The notes under the pieces were generated by a model. It had not been told where the DNA came from. It saw only the letters and a program-made list of their open reading frames with translations, and searched no databases. A stretch of DNA of 64,000 nucleotides from Musa acuminata AAA Group (lineage: Eukaryota > Streptophyta > Magnoliopsida > Zingiberales > Musaceae). Shown in pieces: positions 1 through 11,033 of the stretch; the first letter of the stretch is position 1, and each line of letters starts with the position of its first letter. The translations under genes and the position numbers were made by a program. The DNA lies in NCBI RefSeq assembly GCF_036884655.1, contig NC_088340.1:1688001-1752000 (forward strand), written 5' to 3'.

Positions 1-1241
1 TGGTTCCACCCCAAACTGATCCTTCGTATCCCTGTGCAGTTCTTCAGCCAAGCTGGTAGTCTTCCTGTGAAGTTGTTGTTATCTGCGTATAGATAGCGGA
101 GAGTGGAGTTATTGCAGAGGAGGGGTGGCAGTTCCCCTGAGAAGCTGTTGTTGGTGAGTTGCGCTGTGCTCAGGAGGCCGTTCTTCCCTAGTTCCCCTGG
201 AAGGCTACCTGAGAGCTTGTTGTTGATGACGATCAAAGATTGGAGCTTTGGGAGTGCAGAGATGGTGCTCGGTAACTCGCCGGAGAACTGGTTCTGGCTG
301 ATGTCTAGGATCTCCAGAGTCGTCATGTTCCCAATCTCTGGCGGGATTGTGCCGCTTAGCCTGTTGTCAGAGAGTTCCAGCACGGTGAGCTGGGTGAGCC
401 TGCCGATCTGGTGAGGAATGGGACCTGTGAACTGGTTGTCCAGGAGTTGCAGATCCTGCAATTTGGTCAGATTGCAGATCTCTTCCGGGATCGAGCCGGT
501 GAGATTGGTCTGGCCGAGGCCCAGGCTTCTGAGCTCTCTGAGCTTGCCGATCTCCTTGGGGATTTGCCCGGTGAGTGGATTGTGATCCATCTGAAGCGAG
601 AGAAGCTGCGTCCAATTGGCGAGAGCTTCCGGCATCAGCTCGGAGAATCCATTTCTCGATACGTCGAACACCTGAAGTCTCGTCAGCCTCGACAGAGATG
701 AAGGCAGTACCCCGTCGAACTGGTTGTGGGAAAGATCCAAGTGCAGCAGCTTAGTGCAGCTTGTGATCGGAGAAGGGAATGGCCCGACGAGGTGGTTGTC
801 GGAGAGAGTGAGATTAGTGAGCTGCGTGAGCATCGCGATCTCCTCGGGTACGGTTCCCTCGAGCTGGTTGAAGCTGAGATCCAAGAAGATGAGCTTGGAA
901 GCAGCAGAGATGGCGGGGGGGACGCGGCCATGGAGGCTGTTGCCGTAGAGATCGAGGTGGGTGAGGTTAGGGAGGGCAGAGAAGTCGAGATCGAGGAGGG
1001 TGCCGTTGAGGCCGGAAGAGGGCAAGCGTAGCTGCACGAGGCTGCCGGCGGCGTCGCAGCGGACGCCGAACCAGTTGCATGGGGTCGTGGCGTTGGTGAG
1101 CGACCATGAGCTGAGCGTGTCGGGTTGGAACAAGCTGGTCTTCCAATTCACGAGAGCCTCTGCTGCTGTCGCAGCTCCAGTTTCTGCAGTGCAAGTCGGT
1201 AGGAGGAAGAGGAAGAAAGGAAGGAATTGGATTGGCTTCAT
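1..1241 (-). CDS. LRR receptor-like kinase, N-terminal part (3' end outside window)
   Basis: Reading the minus strand from the ATG at 1241 gives 413 codons with no stop to the window edge, so this is the start of a larger gene. Residues 1-20 form a signal peptide (MKPIQFLPFFLFLLPTCTAE). An LRRNT cap follows with the usual cysteine pair (CNWFGVRC, residues 55-62). Then come about 13 complete 24-residue plant LRRs of the form LxxLxLxxNxLxGxIPxxIGxL, with a 14th cut by the edge. N-glycosylation sequons (NLT, NCT, NNS) are frequent, as expected for an ectodomain. The family places this at the plasma membrane as a cell-surface peptide or co-receptor kinase; the general style resembles MIK2-like subfamily XI/XII kinases. 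The transmembrane and kinase domains are not in the window, so an LRR receptor-like protein without a kinase cannot be excluded. The start has an in-frame signal peptide directly behind it, which supports the choice. Confidence 0.9.
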   Translation of the reverse strand, partial: MKPIQFLPFFLFLLPTCTAETGAATAAEALVNWKTSLFQPDTLSSWSLTNATTPCNWFGVRCDAAGSLVQLRLPSSGLNGTLLDLDFSALPNLTHLDLYGNSLHGRVPPAISAASKLIFLDLSFNQLEGTVPEEIAMLTQLTNLTLSDNHLVGPFPSPITSCTKLLHLDLSHNQFDGVLPSSLSRLTRLQVFDVSRNGFSELMPEALANWTQLLSLQMDHNPLTGQIPKEIGKLRELRSLGLGQTNLTGSIPEEICNLTKLQDLQLLDNQFTGPIPHQIGRLTQLTVLELSDNRLSGTIPPEIGNMTTLEILDISQNQFSGELPSTISALPKLQSLIVINNKLSGSLPGELGKNGLLSTAQLTNNSFSGELPPLLCNNSTLRYLYADNNNFTGRLPAWLKNCTGIRRISLGWN

Positions 1242-1676
1242 GGCGTTCGATCGGGAACGAGACGAAGCTGTTGTTGGTCCTTAACCATTTCCCGGAGCTG
1301 AAAGGTCCGCAGCTTCGGGAAGTCAGCACATCAACGCAGAAAAGTCAAAATTACAATGCAGAGAGCATTGTATTTTGACCAACTGAAAAAAAAACAATTT
1401 ATAATAATTTATATGCCTTTATGATTCTTAATGAATCTATAATAATTTTAAATATGAGATTTTATATTAATAAAATAATTATATGCCTTTAAAATTTTAA
1501 TTTATTTCTAAAAATTATTCATTTAATATCCATATATTTTTATTATCATTAAAGATCTTATTAATAATAAACAAAATAATTTATTTTACTATGTAAGCTA
1601 ATTATCATCTTCATACCTCACCATTATCTAATATATTTAAAGATAAGGGAAGGGAAGGGAAGAGAAGAAGAGAAAG
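1242..1676. promoter_or_regulatory. Divergent intergenic promoter region
   Basis: 435 bp separates two start codons pointing away from each other, so it must hold both promoters. It is very AT-rich through 1370-1640. Just before the plus-strand ATG lies a purine run of GGGAA/GAGAA repeats (about 1646-1676), probably the 5' leader of the DUF1499 gene. No single TATA box stands out among the many AT tracts. Confidence 0.55.
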
Positions 1677-2189
1677 ATGGAGATGTCCTCAACTGCAGCA
1701 GTTCACTGCTGTCCGATTCCCTCCGTCTCCAAGCCTCGACCCTCACCACTCTCTTCTCTCATGCTACAAGCAAAAGGCTTCCTTCTCTCTTCCTTGGCTC
1801 CTTTGGGCCTTGCCATAGTTCTTAGCTCTCCCTTGCCCTCCGTTGCAGCACTCCCTTATCCTAATCCTCAGTCTCCTCCTTCCTCACCTGCCACTCCCTA
1901 CGCGCAGTCTCAGAAGCTGCAGCTAGGGCTAGAGAATGGGTACATTCATTCCTACTGCCTACTCCGTTTCTTCCTTCTCCTTTGTTCGTCACAGGCCAAA
2001 AGACCATCGAGGTGTTCTAATGCAGGAAGATTAGAGCTTGTCCATCCATCAATCCTGGTTGCGTCTCCACGAACCCGAACTCGTCGTCGTTTGCTTTTCC
2101 ATGGATGATCCCTGATAATTTCTCGGGAGATGTCATTCAGGTGAGCAATAACTCGTTTGATGAAATGCCACTATGTGCTCTCTACATGT

Positions 2190-2280
<91 letters not shown>

Positions 2281-4238
2281 CTCTTAAAACAGAGTTTGCG
2301 TGATGCAATCCTGAGAACACAGCGGAACGTTGAGTTCAAGGTAGACGAAGAAACACCTGACGGTAATTCATTTAAATTTGATGCCTATGCTTTGATGCAA
2401 TTATTAGTCTTCAATTAGTTGTCTCAGTGGTGTCAATGTCCTCAGTGTCCTAAATTTATTGGCTTTTGTTGGAATTTTGTACTTTATCATAATTAGTAAA
2501 AAAAATTACATAAGCATTTGATTCAGGTTACAGTCCATGGACACATTTGTATCATCAGTATGATTTGTCAATATACTCCGACGGCCCACTCCTATCAAAG
2601 CTTTTCTCTTGTTTAACTCATAAATGTACCATGTAATGTGTTTTGAACTGGATCAGGACATAATTAAATCTTCAAAAGAATAGGGAATGCATGCTTCTTG
2701 ATGCTCATATTCTTTGAAGTTTATTGTTCATTGATACAGTTCTCAGCTTACTGTCTTTCAGAGTTCTAGCTATCAGAAATTTAACTTTGAAACATGTAGG
2801 TTGTGAGCAATAGAGAGGCAGGATCAGATTTAATACAAAGTTACTCTCAACAAGTTCAGTTTCTGTTGAAACTTGTGATGACAACTATGTTATCTAACAC
2901 AAAGCTGCTAAGAATAAAGAAAAGATGTGGTTCCTATTGTAAACGGCATCTTACTTCAGCTCCATCCTATGGAAGACTAAACAGCTTCTTTGCCTCTTGT
3001 GAACTCATAATGCAACATGAGTGGACAGGTAAATATTTAACAGTTCAACAAAAGAATAATTAATCAGATGGAATACAAAAAAAGAAACAATAATGAAGAC
3101 AATAAATTCATTTTACAATAGGTTTACTAGAAAAAAAGACCATTAGGAAGGGACAACATATTCTTAGATTTGGTGATCCGCAACGAGTAAAAGCTTGCTT
3201 TAATACACTCTCTAATGTTCATAAGCACTTCCTGCTTGCAGCGGAGAAAAATCATGCTATATTATATTACCTAACAACTGGATAATATACTAATGCACTT
3301 ATTTCTATAAATCCACACACCTGTTAGGCCCTTGGCTATACAGTAAGCTATATATTAATTATAAATACAACATGTTTGTGATATAAACTAACACAAAGCT
3401 TTCTTATCCACACTCCTTCAAAGCTTATATTAACTTGTCTAGAGTCTAAAGCTCTCAGAAATCAGCCATTTTTTTCTTAAGTAGCTTAGAGAAAGTTTCA
3501 TATCTTTATTTCGATGCAAATCTTTCTTGCAACGATTAGGTTGGGTTTGCTGGTGAGTGGACCACATTATTCAACTAAGTCAATGATTTTCACACATCGT
3601 GAACACTCCTTTTGAGCATATATCATTTTTTCTATAATAAAATATTCAGACGGCTCAAAACTAAAAAATCATCCAGTTATTCATTTAGGTAGTTCATAAA
3701 ATCTTAATAGCATATGGTTCTTTTAGATGAACAACTTATAACAACTACTGTAGTGAGGTTGATGAAATGACTAGACATATATCTGATTATATAATCTTCA
3801 CATCTTATGCCCCATCCTCAAGGCTTACTGGCTTTCGTTATAATTCTTGGCTCATAATTTGAATCATGGAACTTTGGTATATCAACCATCGCTATAATGT
3901 TCATGATTTGTACATCTTTTTTTACATATGTTTTTCCATTTCGTCTTTTTCTTATCAAACGTATGTTCACCCATAAAGGACAAAGCAGGGTGACATACTT
4001 GACATTGCATTTATCAGGGAACTATATACAAGCAGAGGTTGATGGAGGATTTGGACGTGATGTAATGGAGTTCCTGGTTAGAAAAGATGTTGTTGCTTTT
4101 AGATCAATGGCAACAAAAGTCACATATATTTACCCATTCACAACAGCTTTAGGTGACTCCAAAGGACAAATTGAACGAATCAACAGAATCAAGGAAGAAT
4201 TGGGTTGGTATGCTCCCAATTTTGAATCCATGGATTAA
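1677..4238 (+). CDS. DUF1499 family protein, predicted chloroplast thylakoid lumen
   Basis: Four exons: 1677-1939, 2026-2140, 2293-2362 and 4018-4238, all with GT-AG borders and compatible phases, give 222 residues. The N-terminus is rich in Ser/Pro without acids, like a transit peptide. A hydrophobic stretch ending in SVAALP (residues about 40-62) looks like a lumenal targeting signal with an A-x-A type cleavage site. The mature part carries the DUF1499 core: KIRACPSINPGCVSTNP, then FPWMIPDNF, then the conserved C-terminal block DGGFGRDVMEFLV and MATKVTYIYPFTTALGDSKG. Proteins of this type occur in cyanobacteria and plant plastids; a biochemical function is not established to my knowledge. 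The second intron (152 bp) is half CT microsatellite; the third is 1.65 kb. The family call rests on motif memory, not a search. Confidence 0.85.
2193..2273 (+). repeat. (CT)n microsatellite in intron 2 of the DUF1499 gene
   Basis: About 40 uninterrupted CT units fill the middle of a 152 bp intron and run straight into the T/C tract (tttctttctc) before the acceptor at 2291-2292. Translations of it as SLSLSL or ERERER on either strand are artefacts. Confidence 0.97.
2800..3028 (+). other. Unassigned exon-like open segment inside DUF1499 intron 3
   Basis: A stop-free stretch sits between an AG (2798-2799) and a GT (3029-3030) and ends in splice phase 1. It encodes about 76 residues with no domain I recognise. 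It is not needed for the DUF1499 protein, whose exons join in frame without it. It could be an alternative exon, a relic of another gene, or chance. Confidence 0.2.
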
Positions 4239-5390
4239 ACAGGTTGGTTTCTGTAAAATCACCTCTATAGCATATTTTCTCTGTATATGCTGCAAACCAA
4301 GTGTATTGAATGGCATTGATTGAGCACAGGCTATGTGCCTTTATGCAATGGTACCAGATGATGATTTAACAAAACTTTGATGAATTGAAATCTTTTTTTT
4401 TCTCTTGTATGATGCTTCTGTTAAGGCATTACGTTGTATGTCTAATATCATTAGAAATTTCTTGAGCTGGTCCATTTCCTGGCAATGGAGTAAGTCATCT
4501 TCAAAAGGGCACAGAAACTAGAGGTAATTGCTTGGAACATAATTATCTGTCAATCTCATGTGAGCTGTGTAAATGATTAAGAAGTATGACCTAGTACTGA
4601 TAAAGTAAGAAATTTTAGTCTCGTCTACAGAATAATAGAAAGTAAGAATAAAAGTTTGAAATTACAGGCATGACATTGCTCATCCCATACTGATCAGAAG
4701 AAAATGATTTTATTGCTAGTATGCCTGTTGTACATCTGAAGGTCATTAATATCAGCATTCACTCACTAGAAGTGTCTTTATTCATTGCTTTTCACTGTTG
4801 ACTATCAGACAGTTTTCCTTTGAACTAATTCCTACTGCTCTCATTACTCACATTAGCTGAAGGAAACCTTCGAAGTCTAAATTCTATGCCTATTCCCAGG
4901 GGATCTATACAGGAAAGATGCTTTAAATCTTAGATATCTGGTTGTTTAGATAATGTGAGTACCACCTCAAGTTCCTCTTATTACCATTTAAATGCTGTTT
5001 TGGCAGCCTTTTTGTTGTTTGACTGCACAACTGCAGTTTGTAGATTTATGGTTCTGGAAAATTTTCCAAGATACTGATTTTCCTGGATGAGTACACATTA
5101 GAAAGTGAAATTATGTTAAGTAAAAGTCATTGATGAAAGCACTAAACAATTAACTTGTTCTCAGGATTCAAAACAATAAAAACCTTCTTTTCAGAATCTG
5201 TTGATGTTTTCACAAGAAATTTTTAAAGAAAGACATGAGCTGTAACATTCTAGAAATGACAAGAACACACAATTGGAGTATGTAAGGTTCGAACTGAATC
5301 GAACCTGATTTGATAAAGTTGTCACATGTGCATTGTGATGTATTGATGGTTATTTGCTGCAAAATACTATCCCATTTGACTATATGGGAG

Positions 5391-6123
5391 CATTTAGGGA
5401 CCCATGTGGTGAAAGGGACTTTGAAGAACTTATTGCTTCACTTGTTGAACAGGTAAAAGTAATCAATGCTCTACCATCTCATGCCTTGCTTGATCAAGTT
5501 ACACACTGAGCAAAAGAAAGCAATGTGTAAACCTACTATTTTTGTTAGTAACCCTCTGAAGGAAGGTCTTTTATGGTCCAACTAAGATGAAAAATACTGT
5601 CCGAAAAATGCCTTTCCCAAAAGTAAACCTAGAGTGAAGTTTTGAACCAAATCTAACCCTTCTTTCATAAAATTGATCACTGAGCTCCCTTTTGAGACTT
5701 ATTCATTGTGATGTTACAAACAGCAGAATCATGTTATAGATATCTTTTCTTTTTTTAAGTTGGATTTGTGTTCCATCAGCTCTGTCACTTATTTTTCTAA
5801 CATGAATGGTTATCCACAAAATAAGCTTATCATTTCCCCATATTTTACAGTAATAGTGTATTAAAGTTTCAAAGTTTTGTTTTCATTGGATTAGTTTAAA
5901 CTCATACTTGAGAGGATTTTTTACTGAGTTGACTCTGGCTTTTGAATGAAAACAGGTCAATGGTGCAGCAATCTCATGCCAACTGCAAGATGGAAATGTT
6001 CAGAAACTTGGCATTACCTCCACAAGTACTTGGATCTTAAAACCTATTCAAGATGCCTCTAAATTGCACACTTCGGCATCCAATTACAAGCTTTCCTACT
6101 GGATCATTGGAGGTTCATTGTGA
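5391..6123 (+). other. Two exon-like segments of an unrecognised or decayed gene
   Basis: A segment ending at 5452 (reading FRDPCGERDFEELIASLVEQ, followed by the donor GTAAAA) is in phase with a second segment at 5956-6123. The second starts after an AG and ends in TGA after the residues NYKLSYWIIGGSL. The intron between them would be 503 bp. Neither half resembles a family I know. I could not find convincing upstream exons between 4239 and 5390, so this may be a pseudogene fragment, the tail of a small gene, or an extension of the transcript of the preceding gene. The rest of 4239-7060 shows no coding signal. Confidence 0.3.
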
Positions 6124-7060
6124 AAGACTTGTCCGCTTGAAGTTATACCAGTAGCAGTAGCAACAGATAATTACATAGAGATCTGTGTGTGGCAGGTTTA
6201 AGACATCATATGACAACAGTTCATTGGTCTACAAAACTTGGGTTCATTGTGTTTTAAGGTATTCTTTTGCCACATGGATGGCTAGTATTTCAATCACAAA
6301 AATGAATCCTTTGCTTGTCATGATGAGATTGGACACATTGATCTTTTGAACTGAGTAGAGAAGTTTGGAGGAAAAAGAAGACCTCATTCTCAAAGATTAG
6401 AACTCTCATCTCTCTCTATCTTTCTCTCTTTAGCAAGTGAGAGACATTCATGCTGCAGAGGCTTGTGCTCTCATCTCCATGTTCCAAGGAGAAGAACCAA
6501 TGAGCAGACTGCACACAGCTTTGTCTTGGAAAAGACACACTGTGAACAGTACTCCCTGCTGAGTGCTGCTGACAAAAGGGCAGATGAGACACTCACCAGA
6601 TTTCCTTCTTCAGCTACAATATGGACTCGGCCTGACCAAGTCTGCCCTACTTACCAAAAAGATGAACCATAATGATGATTCTGAATCTGTGAAACTATTC
6701 CTGCAAACAAGGTAATTATGTTTAAGCTTTAGAAACAGTAAATAGCCAAGAAAACAAAATGTGGGTATCCTTTGAATGGTTTTTGAGTAATCTCCAAATT
6801 AGTGAGACCATTTGGGGGGTAAAAGGCCTCCCAAGCCAACTTCTCCTTCCTAGTTAATCTAAACCTACCCACTTGCCTTTACCCCAACTCCTTGGGTTAC
6901 CAACCCTAAAAGTTTCAGAGCTTCCATGACATGTGGGGGCCACATGAGATATTAATTAGTTTGAAAATAAAATGCTTCACATGTGCTGCCTGTGATTTAT
7001 ATTATCTTACAAAAGAAGAAAATTAAAGCATTATATCCTCAATAAAGCAGTAGTAAGATG

Positions 7061-7062
<2 letters not shown>

Positions 7063-7103
<41 letters not shown>
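7063..7103. repeat. (AT)n microsatellite
   Basis: About 20 perfect AT units lie in the spacer upstream of the three-copy repeat. Confidence 0.95.
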
Positions 7104-7105
<2 letters not shown>

Positions 7106-7121
7106 TATATTATATTTTAGA

Positions 7122-7865
7122 ATAAACATGAAACAGCTATACAATACTAATATTATATTTGAAACTTTTTTCTAAGTACACTAAAATGACAAATCACACC
7201 CTGGATCAAAAAGTAACCCAAGTTAGGGTGTGAGGAATGGGGTGATAAAGGTTGGGTTAGGGTTAACAGGACATTAGAATAATTCACAAGCTTGTGAATT
7301 ATTTGTTTAGAATAAGATTCTTTTTCAGAATAACATGAAACACAGCTATGCAATACTAATAACATATTTGAACTTTTTTTTTTTTCTAATTGCAGTATTA
7401 TAACTTCTACAATCAACCAAAATGACAAATCACAGCCTGCATCAAAAATTAACCCTAGTTTAGGGTTATGTGGATATTAAAATATACTCAAGGTTTTCAC
7501 CTTTATACTTTACTTCCTTTTCTTGCACAAGTATTTTGGTATTTCTGAACTATTTGTTTTAGAATAATATGTATTCTTTAGAATAATACCAACATGAAAT
7601 ACAGCTATGCAATACTAATATTATATTTGAAACTATTATTCTAATTACATAATTATAATATATACAGTCAACCAAAATTACAAATCACACCCTGAGCAAA
7701 AAAAAAAAAAAAAACAATTAACCCTAGTTAGGGAGTGAGGAATGGGATGATAAAGTTGGGTTAGGGTTAAGAAGATATTAGAATATACACATGGTTGTGA
7801 CCTTTTCCTTTACTTCCTTTTCTTGCATAAGCATTTTGGTATTTGTGGATTATTTGTTTTAGGTC
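7122..7865 (+). repeat. Three diverged direct tandem copies, 210-275 bp each, with telomere-like motifs
   Basis: Copies start near 7122, 7331 and 7591, each opening with an 'aacatgaaa(c/t)acagctatgcaatactaata' type block. Each then has a block like 'caaaatgacaaatcacaccctg' and then an 'aaccctag/ttagggtt' element (7257-7264, 7451-7467, 7720-7733, 7757-7769). Copies 2 and 3 end in similar 'cttttcttgca(c/t)aag(t/c)attttggtatttctg' text. Copies differ by substitutions and indels, so the array is old. It ends directly at the start of the likely DnaJ leader. Confidence 0.8.
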
Positions 7866-8729
7866 TGAAGGGGGAGTTTGACTAAAGGAGCTCAATTTCG
7901 CCCTAATTTTTTGAGGAAATTGGGGGCAAATTTTGGCCGCAGAGGGCTTCTCACGGCGGCCGTTCGGATCTAATAATTCCATCATTTACGTGGATTTCCT
8001 CGGAAATTGGTGATCTCTCCTTCCCTCAATCTCCCATTTCGTGTTCTCGTTAATCTTCTTTTTCTCTTTGTTTTCGCTTTTGCTGTCGGCTCTGGTCTGA
8101 TTCCGGCGATCGGGCCATCTAGGGTTTCTAGGTTTCAGATCCGTAGAAAATGGAAATTTGGTCGCACTGTTGGTTAATTCGTTCTCGGGATGAACTCTAC
8201 ACATCTGTGAATCTGTTCTTGTTTAGTCTTTCAGTTGTCCGTCTACTGTTCCCTGGGAAGCGCCGAGATCTTGGAAGAAGTTATCTTCGGACTGAACAAA
8301 AAATTGGTTTTTTTAACGTAGTTTCGTGATTTTTGAGCTGAAAAGGTAGCATTTTTCGTTGTTTGAAATGTGAATGAGTTGTCTTTGTTTCGATTCTTTG
8401 GGGTTCTCGCCTGTCCTTTTAGGTTTACGATCTAGTGGGCGATGGTCCAGATGAAGAGCTCGTGGGTGATTTTTTGTGTTCTTGTTAGACATTACAGTTC
8501 ATTTTCAACGTTCATAGCGTAGGGTTTCTTCTCACTTCAGTATGGTAAAGTTCTCTTTTTGGTCTTGTTGTTTCAGCTGTGGATAGGGACTAGTTAGCAG
8601 GGGGAAGCGTTGTTTTGTGTTGTGTTGCTGTTGGTAGAATTGCAGGAAAAACTTGTTCTTTATCTTCTGTTCTTCATATGCAAGACCATTTGAAAAACCA
8701 GAAGAAGAGAGCAGAGAATAGATTGTGAC
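7866..8729 (+). promoter_or_regulatory. Promoter and 5' leader region of the DnaJ gene
   Basis: This 0.86 kb block is less AT-rich than its surroundings and contains pyrimidine-rich runs typical of plant 5' UTRs (8010-8075). No long ORF is present on the plus strand. Several GT/AG pairs would allow a leader intron, which is common in this family, but I cannot place it with certainty. Confidence 0.45.
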
Positions 8730-11033
8730 ATGGAGGAGGCTCTTAAGGCAAAAGAAATCGCGGAAAGGAAATTCAACTCCAAGGACGTCAAGGGTGCCAA
8801 GAAGTTTGCTTTGAAGGCCCAAAATCTCTATCCTTCACTAGAAGGCATAAGCCAAATGATTGCCACTCTGGATGTTCATCTTGCAGCAGAGAAGAAGATC
8901 AATGGGGAGAGTGATTGGTATGCAATTCTCTCTGTGAATGCCTTGGCAGATGAAGAGGCACTCAAGAAGCATTACAGGAAGTTAGCCCTCCAGCTACACC
9001 CTGACAAGAACAAGTCTGTAGGGGCAGAAGGTGCTTTCAAGCTCATTTCTGAGGCTTGGAGTGTGTTGTCTGATAAGAACAGGAAAACAGCATATGACCA
9101 GAACAGAAATGTTAACGGTTTTCAGAACAAAGCTTCTCAACCACACATGGATCATTCGGCTCATAATTCTGCCAATGGTTTCCACTCGTTTTCCAACACC
9201 ACAACATCCAACAAAAGGGCTCGAAAGAGTAACAATAGTTCTGGTAAATCTGTTGTGCCTCCTCAAACTCATACAGTAAATTTGAACACATTCTGGACAT
9301 CATGCAAACAGTGCAGGATGCAGTACGAATATCTTAGGATTTACCTTAATCACAATCTTTTATGTCCTAATTGCCATCAAGCCTTCTTGGCTGTCGAGAT
9401 AGGAATTCCAGGTAATGCAGCCAATTCATCTGTTCCTTGGTCAGCCAAGCAGCACCAACATAATTCAAACCATAGTTACCAACTAAAGAATGGTTATAGT
9501 TCTGGGTTCAGTACCTCCACTTATCCTGGAACAGGACCTATGGAATTTCAGAATGGGGGAAATTTTGATTCTTATAACCATCAGAACTTCCAATGGAGCT
9601 CTCTCACTGGATCAGCTGGGACTGCTAGTAATGCAGATTCTCCTTTTCAGGCTGCGCACCTAGTCCATAAGAAACTTGAGAAAAAGAGAAGAAAGTATGA
9701 GAAGCTACAAGCTGCAGCCCAGAGAGAAGAGTCTCTCCAGACAGATAGTCATGTCTATAAGAATACAGTGGATGGATCTGGAACTTATAATTCTGGTCAC
9801 ATTAGTAGTGCTTATGATTGGGAGCAACCTGTGTCTAAGGTTGGCAGACCAGCAAAAAGGAGATGCAATGGTGATCAGAGCAGCATTTATCATGGAAGAG
9901 ATGAGGCAGAAAATATGTCTACAAGCATAGAAAAAACTGCTAATCCTGAAGTTCAAAGGGCTAATGGTGCTTTTGAGGATATTCCTAGAACTAGAATGAC
10001 TGCTAGACAAAACAACTTTATCTTGGAGTTTTCACAGATTAATATCCGGCAAATGCTAATCGAGAAGGTTAAGGCGACAGTTGTTAACAAGCTCGAAGAA
10101 TGGAACTTAGCTCAGTCAACCAAGCTGGTAGAAAAAGAGAAATTAAAGCAGAAAGGTGGACAAGAAGCAGCTGTTATGGATGGGGGGGATACAGGAAAAC
10201 AGACCTGCTTAGATGACGCCAGCATGAAGGAGCCAATCCTTGACCATGATGACAATAAAGCTAAAGAAGTTCCAAAACCTGTATCAATTGATGTTCCTGA
10301 TCCCGATTTCTATGACTTTGACAAGGACCGGCTTGAGAGGACTTTTGAAGGTGATCAGGTGTGGGCTACATATGACAGTGAAGATGGTATGCCACGACTC
10401 TATGCCATGGTTCAAAAAGTTCTCTCTTTGAATCCTTTTAAGATCCGTATGAGTTTTCTTAACTCAAAATCCAACAGTGAATTGGGACCAATTAACTGGA
10501 TAGCCTCTGGATTTGCCAAGACATGTGGAGATTTCAGGGTGAGCAGATATCAAATAAGTGATACAGTCAATATATTCTCACATAAAGTTAGATGGGAGAA
10601 GGGTCCACGGGGAGTCATTAGAATTGTCCCTAAGAAGGGTGATATTTGGGCCTTATATAGAAATTGGTCTCCAGATTGGAATGAGCTTACACCTGATGAT
10701 GTGATATACAAGTATGAAATGGTGGAAATACTTGATGATTATAGTGACGAGGATGGTGTGTCTGTCATCCCGCTTGTGAAAGTTGCTGGTTTCAAAGCAA
10801 TATTCCATCGACATATGGACCCATTGGAGGCGAAGAGGATTGCAAGAGGAGAGATGTTTCGTTTTTCGCATCAAGTTCCTTCTTATTTGCTTACAGGTGA
10901 AGAATCTCATAGTGCTCTGAAGGGCTGCCTTGAATTGGACCCGGCAGCGACTCCTATTGAACTTCTTCAGGTTATTACGGAAGTTAAGGAGGATGTGGGA
11001 ATGGAGACAAATGAACAACAATCAGGTAATTAA
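8730..11033 (+). CDS. DnaJ (Hsp40) domain protein with C-terminal DUF3444
   Basis: A single 767-codon exon. Residues 1-60 are the usual plant N-terminal helix (MEEALKAKEIAERKF). The J domain spans about 62-127 and keeps the HPD tripeptide at 90-92 that stimulates Hsp70 ATPase. A CxxC...CxxC zinc-ribbon-like patch (SCKQC ... CPNC) follows near residues 188-215. A long low-complexity Ser/Asn/Gln linker carries basic runs (KKLEKKRRK). The DUF3444 domain covers roughly 525-745 (PDPDFYDFDKDR ... DIWALYRNWSPDWN). This architecture is a plant-specific co-chaperone class; nuclear location is suggested by the basic clusters but not proven. There is no signal peptide or membrane segment. The last codons (CAATCAGGTAATTAA) contain a possible splice donor, so an alternative C-terminus or a spliced 3' UTR is possible. 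Confidence 0.95.
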   Translation: MEEALKAKEIAERKFNSKDVKGAKKFALKAQNLYPSLEGISQMIATLDVHLAAEKKINGESDWYAILSVNALADEEALKKHYRKLALQLHPDKNKSVGAEGAFKLISEAWSVLSDKNRKTAYDQNRNVNGFQNKASQPHMDHSAHNSANGFHSFSNTTTSNKRARKSNNSSGKSVVPPQTHTVNLNTFWTSCKQCRMQYEYLRIYLNHNLLCPNCHQAFLAVEIGIPGNAANSSVPWSAKQHQHNSNHSYQLKNGYSSGFSTSTYPGTGPMEFQNGGNFDSYNHQNFQWSSLTGSAGTASNADSPFQAAHLVHKKLEKKRRKYEKLQAAAQREESLQTDSHVYKNTVDGSGTYNSGHISSAYDWEQPVSKVGRPAKRRCNGDQSSIYHGRDEAENMSTSIEKTANPEVQRANGAFEDIPRTRMTARQNNFILEFSQINIRQMLIEKVKATVVNKLEEWNLAQSTKLVEKEKLKQKGGQEAAVMDGGDTGKQTCLDDASMKEPILDHDDNKAKEVPKPVSIDVPDPDFYDFDKDRLERTFEGDQVWATYDSEDGMPRLYAMVQKVLSLNPFKIRMSFLNSKSNSELGPINWIASGFAKTCGDFRVSRYQISDTVNIFSHKVRWEKGPRGVIRIVPKKGDIWALYRNWSPDWNELTPDDVIYKYEMVEILDDYSDEDGVSVIPLVKVAGFKAIFHRHMDPLEAKRIARGEMFRFSHQVPSYLLTGEESHSALKGCLELDPAATPIELLQVITEVKEDVGMETNEQQSGN

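Noticed and set aside
2105..2418. ORFs reading SLSLSL or ERERER
   Set aside because: Generated by the CT microsatellite inside an intron.
7122..7865. Interstitial telomere
   Set aside because: TTTAGGG-like motifs occur singly, not as an array, and are embedded in a longer non-telomeric repeat.
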